DNA from: Hydra vulgaris | Lineage: Eukaryota; Cnidaria; Hydrozoa; Anthoathecata; Hydridae | Length of the DNA stretch: 64,000 nt | Assembly (NCBI RefSeq): GCF_038396675.1 | Contig: NC_088931.1 | Span: 69,167,001-69,231,000, forward strand | Reading direction: 5' to 3' | Part shown: piece by piece, positions 49,107 to 60,900 of the stretch | How positions within the stretch are numbered: position 1 is the first letter of the stretch | Layout of the letters: each line of letters begins with the position of its first letter | The notes under the pieces: model-generated | Databases searched by the model: none | What the model saw: only the letters and a program-made list of their open reading frames with translations | What the model was told of the DNA's origin: nothing | Made by a program: the position numbers and the translations under genes

Positions 49107-51848
49107 AGTGCTTAGTAACCATGAGCGAGATCTCGTCTCGTTCTCGTTTCTCGTGAGAAATGGGACTTCTCGTGAGAAACGAGAAATAGAAAATTCTCGC
49201 GAGAAGTAGAACGAGACTTAAATATTATATTATTTTCCAAATTAAAAATTATTATAATTTAAAAAATGCTTAATAACTTGTTTTTTTAATTAATTAATAT
49301 TTTGACTCCGTGATTTTAATAAATCTAATTAAAAATTTAATTTGTTTTTGACAAAAACAAATTAAATTTTTACTTAGATTTTTTAATTAGATTTTTTTTA
49401 AAAATCTAGTTAAAAAATTTTAACTAGATTTTAAATATTTTTAATTAAATTTTAAATACAAAAACTTTTTGTATAAAATGGTGCGCTTTCGACTTAATTT
49501 CATTAGTTTACCAGTGGAATTCAACTTGACACATATTGTTCATATTGAAAAGAAATATCCTTGCCTCATTTCAACGATCAAAAATGTCACCAAGAAAAAA
49601 CAAAATCTGGAGATATTTTCAAAAAACAAGTGACGGTGCTGAATGCAAGGCGTGCAAAAAGTCTTTGAAAACAAAAGATGGAAACACAAGCGGACTTCAT
49701 CGTCACCTCGAAAAAAAACACAGCCAAGATTACGTTGAGTATTCTGAAAAAACTGACGACTCTCTTCTTCCTCCTCCTAAGAAGAAACAACGAACCATGG
49801 TTGAAATGCTTGAAATAAAGTCAAAATATGACAAAGACAATTCCATTCAAAAACAGTTTGACTCTGCAATGCTGGATTACTTTTGCACTGATCTGGAATC
49901 CTTTTCAGCAGTCGAAGGAAGAGGTTTCAAGAAATTGTTTGACATTGCAAACCCTAAACTGAGCCATCATCACAGAACAACATATTCAAGAAAGCTTTCA
50001 ATTCGGTCAAGAGAAGTTCAGGCTGGAATGAAGAGCATAATAACGGAGATTACGCCAAATCTAAAAAGTGCTGCATTTACTTCTGACCTTTGGACTTCTA
50101 GAGCTCAAGACAGCTACATCTCTTGGACTTTTCATGCTGTTGACGAAAATTGGAGACTACATCACTGGACACCCCATGTCCAACAGTTCCCAGGCAGACA
50201 CACAAGTATCTTAATTGAAGGAAAGCTAGATTCTTTCTTAGAAAAACTAAATTTGCCTGCTGATTTGCCAATGTACTGCGTGAACGACCAGGCAAGAAAC
50301 ATGAAACTTGCAGTCAAATTGTCAAAGCGCCTTGACCAATACTTGTGCAACAATCATATTTTGCAATGTACAGTTCGAGACTCATTTGGAATGACTGCTG
50401 GAATGGATGATGCGTTGCAAACATGCAAAGATTTGGCTTCTTTAACTCACCAGTCAACAGTTGCAGCTGAGTTGCTTGAATCAGAATCAGACGCTCAAGG
50501 AACCAATTTTAGACAGTTACGTCAATCTGTTGACACAAGATGGAATAGTGAACTGGATTGCATGGCTTCTGTCCTACATCTAAAGAGTGCAATTATCAGC
50601 TTATGTGCAAATGAAGATATTTTTTCTTCAAAGACCATCAGTGCATCACAGTGGAAATCAATCGAGGGAGCAGTAGAAATTTTGGCACCACTTAAAGAAG
50701 CTACAGAAACGTGGTCGGCTGAGTCTATTCCAACAATTAACACTGTCGCCGATTCTCTTTATTTAATCCATGACAAAATTGATCAATTTATTGAGACGGA
50801 TGGAAAAAATGGCTACGGTGTCTTGTATGCAAAAAACTTGAAAAGCTGCATTGAGAAAAGATTTCCTCTTTGTCACACTGGAAACTTATTGAGTGCTGTA
50901 GCAAACTACTTAAATCCTGCTTTAAAGGGACTTCACTTGAAGCTCTTCAAAAAATTTCAAACAACAAAAGAATGGTTAGCCTCACAGGTTAAGGATAATG
51001 TTGAGTGCGAACCTGTTGCCAGAGTCTTTTCAGCAGATTTGTCCCCTAATTCAAAACTGAAGCGCAAGTTAAATGTCAGACTTGAAACAAAAGAGCCAAC
51101 ATCTAAACTGAATCCTATTTTGAGCGAAATGTGCCAGTATGAATATCTCCCTGATGCCAAAAAAGACTTTCCGATTCTTGATTGGTGGAAATTGCATTCA
51201 AATACATTGCCAGAACTCTCTTCATTAGCTAGACAAATTTTAGCTATTCCAGCAAGTTTAACTAAATCAGAGAGAGTTTTTAGCTCAGGTGGAAATGTCG
51301 TCCGATCATCCAGACACAACTTACACCCAGAAAAAGTAGAACAAATCATCTTAATCAGAGAATTATCTTGTTGGAAAAGTTTGGCAAAAAAATTCTGAAT
51401 TAATATTTGAAAAAGTTGTTTACATTTGACAAATGTCATTTGTGTTTATTTGTCAAAACCATGTTTACATTTTTTTTTTTTTACTTGGATTTTAATAAAT
51501 TTGTTTTCAAAAATTGTTAAATTTCTCGTCTCGACTCATTCTCGGTCTCACGAATAGTACTAACTTCTCGTCTCAAACTTGTCTCGGTTTGAAAAAACCT
51601 AGTCTCGATCATGGTTAGTGCTTAGATAACAAATTGCCATTATTTTCGTGACATTAATTTACACTGCGTACATAGAAAAAGAAAAAAACGAATAATGAAA
51701 GGAAAGATTGCTGACCCATGCCAAACCCTCAGTTGATATAGCGGCACTCATCTGAGACAGCAGGCTAAAAGATAGTCAATGTATGTAATGCAGACTCCGG
51801 CAGTAGGCTATTTCAGTGTGACGTTAGAGATCTCAACACGCATTCATA

Positions 51849-51906
<58 letters not shown>

Positions 51907-54900
51907 TTAATTAAAACTAACAAAAACTAAAATGTTCAACAAATATATATTACTTGCAAACAACTGCAACAGTATCATTTCCTAAATATTGCTGTGATTT
52001 TGTTACTTCAGTAATCAACTGTAAAATTAGGTCAAAACTTGGTAAACAATTATCAGACCAAAAGTTAAACTCCAGCATGCACATGATAGTTTCATTCTAA
52101 ATCATTACTTTTAGTGTTGAATAATTTATAATAAACTAGAAAAAATATTTAGTAACTATAATTAAGAATGTATAAATGTATAAAACTAAGAATATAGGCT
52201 ATTAACCTATATAGTAGAAAATGTAGATTAATAATGTATTATTTATGACTTTAACTTATTTAAAAAAATAAAGAAATAAAGAAATAAAATTTTATAAACA
52301 CTGCTATTTTCTTAGAAAAAAAAAATTTCATACAGCTGTCTCAAAACTATACCTCAACAGACACAGACAAGTTTCTTTTAACTACAGATTCTAACTTTTC
52401 TTCAGCTAGTAACTTTACAGTGACGCCATCGAGTTTTAAATCACAATCTGATGGATAAAATTTATAATACGATGGTTCTTTTTTTTCGTTTCTGGAGGTA
52501 AGGTAGACAATAGTTGAAACATTATGTTTCTTTAGAACATACCAAAATTCTGTGACAGTAGATTGAGATGGACGCTGGGTTGCTATAAAAGCTTTTTTAT
52601 TTTTATAACTGTCAACAAAAACAGCATTAAGGTAAAGATCATTTGATACCAATAAGTTATCACCTATAAAATAATTTATACATAAATAAAAGTCTCAAAA
52701 ATCAGCAAGAAAATAATGTTATGGTCAGTAAAACTTAAAAGTTAAAAGTTGAATAAAACAGCTATTAAAAGAATTTAAAATTGAAGAATTAAAACCAGCC
52801 TAAACATATTTTGGTTCCCGTGATAATAATGTAAATATTAAAGACGGATGCATAACCCTGTAATGCAGTTAAAACCGATAAAAGAATTTTATTCCAAAAA
52901 GTTCCAAAACTCTTTTCATGATCCACTTAACTGATTTCTTCAAATTTAAAAACGACTGCAGAATCCATTGTTGATATAATTTTTTAATTAATTGGACCAA
53001 TGATGATTTTGTCTTGAAGATTTGAAATATTTAGCTGTTTTTTAAGGAAGTCTGCTTTTACAAAGAATTAACTATAAAGTTATATGCAGTAACATCATAA
53101 ACTGAACATTCTAGTTCCAGTATAATAAACAAAATCAAAATATTAAAACTTTTAAAACTTTCAAATTTCATCGACAACCTTTTTAATAAAGTGCAATTTA
53201 TTTGAACAAGATCTTTTAAATAAAAGGACTCTTAAATTTTTGAAAATCTCCAAAAAATTATTTGACTAATTTGTTCTAGTAATATGTTCCAGTAATTTGT
53301 TCTCATATTATGTTCCACAAATTTCTGTAATACATTACAGAAGACTGGCACAAAAAATCAGAATGAGTGTGAAAAATATATATATATATATATTGGCGCC
53401 TTTTTGGAAAAAAATAATGAATATAATTTTAAAATTTATAAAATAATTTTTTTCCGTAAAGATGTGTAAGCTCAACTTTGCATGTTCAACAAGTTCAGAA
53501 AATTTTTATTTTCTGAACTTGTTGATCTTACATGCAAAAAAGTATCAATGGAATATCTCATCAATATTTATTTAACAGCAATTTGGTTTCAATTATAACC
53601 ATTGCAAGTTTATTCAACCTTAACGATCGTCAACTTAGAATAATTTTTTATTTACAATATCTTAAGTAACTGTTGAGAGCTTTTTAATATCGAACAATAA
53701 ACTGAAAGATTTAATAACAGTATTAAAAGCATTAAATTTTGTATGTAACTGTAGCACATTAGAATATTTCTTTGTTGACCTCCTACTTAAATTTTTCTTT
53801 TGGAAATAATTAATGATGACCAAAAAAAAAAATAATAATTAATACAATTAATTGCTTCATTGATTTTTTGATTTGTCAAATAATCTATTTCTTTTTACTC
53901 CACTTGAAATAGATTATTACAAATTTTCATTTCACCTCAAAATAAAAACAAGTTATTGTGCAGTATAGTATTTACAGGTTGTGCAGTATTTACAAATACT
54001 GCACAACCTGTAAATACTATTGCAGTTTTTCTTACAAGAATGAAAAATTTGAGTAATGATGTTGAAAAATATTGCAGTTTTAGGTGAGCATTTCACAAAC
54101 CAATAACTCATAGACTTGATGTATGACTGCATGGAGTTCAACGCCCAGATACTTTTTTAAGAATAGGAGCCTGTACACTAAGGGTCTGCGTCTGGTAAAA
54201 AATTTATTTCAATACTAATACCAAGACATGGAATTATAGTCTTGAAATGTTTCAAGACATATCAATACTTTTTCAAAGTGGTCTTGTTACATAAAAATAA
54301 TTTCAAGAAAATCAAGACTTGACTTTTTAAGACCAAAAATTAAGTCTTGAAATTGTTTTCTAAATTAGACTTCAAGTGCATTTTTCTTTTAAAAATTTAA
54401 AAAAAGGAATTAGTTTTTTCCCAAAATATTTATTTATCATATTTTTTCACAAAAAAATCATAGAACTGTTTTCAGTATGTAAATGTTTAGTTTTAACTTG
54501 AAATGATTAACATTCCACATCACTGATTAAAGGTTGATGAATCAGTACTTGTCCCAGGGATGACATTATCTTCATGGAGATGTGGAGCTTCATCAAACTT
54601 ATCTTTGGAGATAAGCTTCCATTGACGAATTTCAACACGGTCAAAATTTTGCTGAATATAAAGAAGTTTATCAACTTTCTCAGGCTGAAGTCTAGTTCTC
54701 TTGCACGAAACAATGCTTCCACATGAAGAAAAAGCCCGTTCGGAAGAAAAAGATGATTTCTGGAATGCAAAGCCAATGCCTAGCAACAGCTGAAAGAAGT
54801 GGAAGCTTTAACTCATTTGCTTTTCACCAGTTTAAAATGTTGTTCAGGCCATCAACTTTTGTTGGTTTTAGCATGGATTTGTACTCATCCCATTCTGTCT

Positions 54901-57900
54901 GAATTGGAGATTTGACCACGATGAGCTGCATCCAAGATTTTTGAAGTTCTTGTGAGAGAGCAAATGCCATTAAGGGATCTTCTTCTTCATTGATTTTGAC
55001 CTGATTAGCTTGTGCTGAAAATTAAATAAAATCTGAATTGATTTTTTTAATCAAACTTTTTTTGCTATGACAGATCAATTAAATTTTTGGAAGCAATTTA
55101 TTTCTATTTTATATGAGACTTTTTAGATACAAAAAAGTAACTTAGTTAAAAACTTAACTTTTCAGCTCAAAAAAATCAAAAAAAGTTTTTAAATACCTTG
55201 AGCTTGTTTGGTGAGCCATGTTTGATGACTTTTATGTTTGAGGATCAACGTTTTATACATCTCTTGAAAGTTTTTGCTTATGCATTCCACACCAATGCCA
55301 CAATAAAAAGGATTTAGCATAAGCCTCCACCGTTCCTCCACATTTAGGGAACCGTTTGTTGAGCTCACTGCTTAACATTTTAACAAATGATTCAGCACCT
55401 CTTGACAACGACAGAGACAGTTTCTTTTGACATGTGGATTGAATGTCATAAAAAAGACATAACTCCGTTGATGGTTGGGTAGTTTTCAGCAGACAAGGCC
55501 TCAGATACTTCTGCTACACGTAAGATTACATCCAGACACTCCTCAAAGAGCTCAAAATCTTCTTCTGTTGGGATGACCTCTGCCAAATTGCCATCATCTC
55601 GTCCTAGATTGTCCCAAATGCTGGAAAGTGTTCGGCGCATTTTCATCACACTTTCAATCATCATGGTGACAGAATTCCAATGAGTTGCTACTGGGGTAAT
55701 GATTTTGGCAAAGGTTTCATCATCATCTAAAAAAGAGAAAAATTTACCTTCAAACAATATTCCTTAGAAATACTGTAACTTTATTATTGAACACTTCTTT
55801 GCCAACATATATTATAATATAAAAATTGTGCTCATACCTGACAAATGATAAAGGTCATCTTTGTCCATAGCAATTTCTTTTTGAATCCTTTGCTTTGCAA
55901 GAGTTGACTTGTGAGATTTTGAGGCAAGTGCAGTACGGCATTTAACTGCACTATTCATCTCTTGGCAAGCTATAACTGCTCCAGAAATTGCAAGATTGAA
56001 CAAATGATCAGAGCATGGAAGAGATCGATGGATGATGTTGCTGCGTTGCATTCCATTCTTCATATTGGCAGCTGAATCATGGACAGCAACAACTTCCAGA
56101 TTCTCCACATGGGGAACTTCTTTTAACAACTGCTCAATTTTTTTTGCAATGGCCTCACCAGTGTGGCGACCTAAAACATTTTTGGTAAATTGAAAGAATC
56201 TGTTGGTGTTTAAACGATCTTTCACAACAGAAGCCAAAAAAGCTTTTGAATATTACATGAAACATCAGAATTTTAAAAATTTTCTAGACAAATTTTAGGT
56301 CACAAAAGGAAACCATAGAAATTCGACATTAAAAAAAATCAGAATTTTCTGTGTGTGGGAAATTGTTCTAAGACAAAGATGTAAAGTAAAAAAGTCTAAT
56401 ACTAGCATAAATTTACCTGTAAAATATGAAGCATTCATAACAAACTTTTGCAGCTTCCATGACTTATTGATGAAATGAATGGCCAAAGATTGATAAGAAT
56501 CATTTGACCTTGATGTCTAGATGTCGGTTGAGACTGCAATTGCACTGCAGTGATGTAACTCATCTGCAAAAACCTTGTCAACAGCAAATTTCACATTCTC
56601 ATACAACAGTAAAAGCTTGAATCTACTAAATGTTGTAGTTGTCTTGACAGTGAGCCTAAGGTCTGCAAACTGGAAGAGGTCCTTTGTACCATGTGTGTTC
56701 ACAAGATTGAAGGCCAAGTCGTTTCTTGCAAGGAACTTCATTATTTCGAGATCCCATCTCAGTTGTTTGCTGTCATTGGTTTTATACTTGGTGAAAGCAC
56801 TATAAAAGTATCAAAAAAATAATTGAAAAGTTGACTCACTCAGGAAAATATAAGGCAATCCTACAGGTTAAATTATTTTACAGATAAAGCACTCATCCAT
56901 CTCTTAATAATCGTTTTAATCATATTTGAAAAATGAAAATTTACCACAGGGTCTGTTGTGTTTCTTGTTCAGATGAATGATCTGCTTGGCCTTTTTGTTT
57001 CTGGACGTGAGTTTTCACAAAGCTGTTCTTCAACCACATCAATTTCTTCAAATGCTTCTTCTGCACTTCTTTGGTTAAGACTTTAGACTTCAGAACATTT
57101 TTGAAGATTTGAGGATGCATAACCTTAAGATGTTTCAGCATCCCAGATGTATTAGAGTTTTGATGGAAAATGTTTTAAAGCATTTCTTACACTTTGCTGT
57201 AGCCACTTCACCAGCTTCTTGAACATGTTTAAAGTGCACCCACAAAATTCCACGTGGGCGAGGCATAGTTTCACTTACTATTTCTTTGAAATAAAATACT
57301 GAGACAATTCAATTGTTGCATTTAAATTTGGCTAGCTACAGAACGGAATTAGATGCAATGTTATTAAAAAAAGCACGAGCAAGTCTATTTAACTTAGTTA
57401 TTATATATTTATTTAGTTATTTAAATTATAATATATTCTTGTTTAAATGTGCACGGAACTAAAACTCTAATGTTTAAAAACATAAGAACCACAAAAATAA
57501 ATAATATAAAAGATAATTAACTTACATGTTATTATGTTATCTATTATAATTTTTTAAAAATGTTTTATTTACTTATTTAAACCCTGAATTTAAAATTCTA
57601 AACTTAATTTATACACTCTTAATTTAATGATTTTGCATCGCTGCGCTTTAATGTCTTCAAAAACATGATAGCAGCTTTTGCGAACTTAAAACTATTTAAA
57701 ATACGCATAAAAATAAGAAGAGTGAGTAAAAATTTGGACAATCTAAAACATTCCTTCAATTGAACGCGTAGTAATTAAACTGTAATAATAAAATAATTTT
57801 TGTGATGTCACATTCGACTAAAACCCTCCCTCTCCTTGTCACAAAATTTTGCTTCCCCTCCCCCCAGTTAGCGTGACGTACTTTATTGATGACCCCTTAG

Positions 57901-60900
57901 TACAAGGTTAAATTTGTGAACTCATTGTAGAAATCTTTCAGGTTGATTAGTCTAGTCTTGATTTAAAAAATACCAAGAAAAGTCTTGTTATTTCTTGAAT
58001 TACTAGTTATTTTTAAAGGTTGGTCTTGATTCATTCAAGACTTTTCAAGACAAGACTGAAATGGTATTGTCTTGTCTTGTCTTGGTATTGTCTTGTCTTG
58101 TCTTGGTATTGTCTTGTCTTGTCTTGCTAAAATGAGTTTAACAAGACTTTTTATTTCAAGACGCAGACCCTTACTGTATACCAATATTTAGTCCTTGCAT
58201 ATTTATATTATCATAAGTCATATTATTTGGATTGACAAACTATTTTGTTCTAGAGATTCAATAATCATTTTGGTTAATTCTGTTGAACCTTTAATTAAGT
58301 AAAAACCACAAAAACTCTTTTTAATGGAAACTTCATTCTTATCCTCTACATCTACATATCAAACCAAAGTTAACATTACCGTGAATAATCACTGGTGTAC
58401 AATCAGCAATAATTAAGAAATGCAAAGTTTTTAGGACAATTTCAAAAATTAAATTTAGAAACAAACATAAGTAAAGTATTTAATGACACATGATTTGTTA
58501 ATTGATTAAAATTGATTCATAAATTAATTCAACGCCTGATTAAATTAATACATTTTTGAAAAGTTTTTAAAAGATTTTTTGAGATTTTATTTATTTTTAC
58601 TATTTTCATTTATATTATTAAGTTATTCCATCTTTAAAAATCAAATTCATCATCATCCTAAGTATCGTTACTTCTTGTGGTGTTACACTCACAGATTTCA
58701 TGTGAGTGTTACAGTCACAGATTTCATTCCTCTGTTCAACTGTTCTATTTCTGTTCATACTACTTCTGTTCATACTATTCTGTTCATAATACTGAGTTTA
58801 TAATACTTTGTTCTACTGTTCTATTTCTGTTGAAACTGTTCTACTACTGTTCTACTACCTTTCTTCTACTTCAATTCATTCTACGGTTGACTTGTTAACA
58901 GTAATAACATTCTACTGTTGACTTGTTAACAGTAATAACATTCTACTGTTGACTTGTTAACAGTAATAACAAAAAAATTCTACTCTGCATTAGTTGGAAG
59001 CGGCATGCCAACAACTATTGATATATAAAAGGTTTTTGATAAAATCTTTTGTAAGAAGCATTTCGCCATTCAAATTTTATGTACAAAATGGCACGCCATG
59101 GGACTTGTACTCATTAAACGATTTTTGTTATGCAAAAATTTTTTTTAAATATTATATGGATAAAAACATTAAGCAGTAACTGTTGTAAAAAACATTTTTA
59201 CTGCAATTGTGAAATCATTTTTTTTATAGAAAAAAAAACAGATAGTTAAATACATTTTTTTCTGCTTTTTATTTATTAAGTATTTTATCATTAAATATTA
59301 TTATATAATATTAAATTTAAATTTACTTTACTAAATTTAATTTTTCTTTCATTTAGAATGCTTTTAAACTGTATTGCAGCATTTTTTTATAACTTTTAAA
59401 ATTTTCAAACATGTTAAAGTAAATATTTTTTATCAAATTTAATTTGAGTTTTTTTATGTCCATTTTACATACAATTATTGTTTGGTTATAGTTTCATATT
59501 TTTATTATTTATTAATTTATTTATGTAACAATTATTAACAGCAATGTAACAAATTTATTAAAAGAGGATTTTTTTTAATTTTGAAATTACTTTTTAACAA
59601 AAGCTTTTACATTATCATTATCATTATGAGTGGTAGGCGAAGATTTTACTAAAGCCAAAATTAAAAAAAAAAATTGTTTATAGCTTTTTATTATTTATTG
59701 ACCATTAAGAAATTAACCCTTGAACAATTGCCCCCTTATTTAAAAAAGCAACAACTAAATTGCAAGAAAGAAAATATAAGACAATAAAGTTGTTTTAAAA
59801 TGTTTTAAGAAATAAATAGTATAACTTTAAAAAATTTCAAGTTATACTACTTCTATATTTTAAAAAGTTCTTTAAAATAAAGAATTTTTTTTTTTAAACA
59901 AAATATTTAAATCTCATTAATAACTTCTTTTATAATAATATTGATTAAATTAAAGATATTTTATAAAGGAAAAGACTTTAAATAATTTTTAATGTGGTTT
60001 CAAATGAAATCCAATTACAATGCGGTACTTTAAAATACGCAACTGATATAATTTAACTTTTAACAATGTAAATATGAAAATTGAGTAAAACTACATTTTC
60101 GTTATGTAACATCTCAATAAGCTCTTTTTAGACTGTGAATCTGAAAAAGCTATTAAATATGTTGAATCATTATTATTTTAACTGCAATAATAAAGTTGTC
60201 CTTGATTATTTCTAGAAACATTAGAGCTACCACAAGGTTCCAACAGTGATTCTGAATTGTTTCTTTTATATATACTAATTCATATTATAATATTAATATA
60301 TAACTAATTACTAATAATCATACTCCTAAATTTCATAAAGTTGTATGTATACAACTATATCCTCTAGTTTTGACATGTGTATGTATGTATGTTTGTGGGT
60401 GTTTGTGTGTGTGTGTATATGTGCATTCAAGCAATTAAAAAACCTTTTAGACTTTTTAATTGCTTAGAACTGATCTTCAATGTGATCCCAATCTGCAGCA
60501 GCTTAAAACTTGCAGTGGCTTGTGAATTCTAATCTAAATAAAGTTGCTTCTTGCTAACAATTATCACAATATTGTTGATACTTAGTCCTCTACTTTATGC
60601 TTTTTCATATTATTTTCCACTAGAGACCTCATTTAAAATCATATATACAATCAATAGCAATATTAGTATCTGTTAAGGCTCCCTAATTTTATTGCTCTCA
60701 CCAATCTCTTAATCCTGATTCTAATTCTTTCCTCAGTAAATCTTTTATTTTTCCTTGTATGGAATACTGTTGTCATATATGAGCTGGTTCTTATAATGAT
60801 GAATTTTCTTTTTTCAACAAAGTCAAGAAAATCATTGTATGTGTAACTGGACATACTACAACTGTCATTTCTTTTAATATCTTTTAATATCTTTAATCTA

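Noticed and set aside
58579-58898. Overlapping plus-strand frames of 73-74 codons rich in Tyr, Ser, Phe
   Set aside because: They arise from degenerate TTCTACTGTTC-type repeats within the phosphatase intron. No family features.
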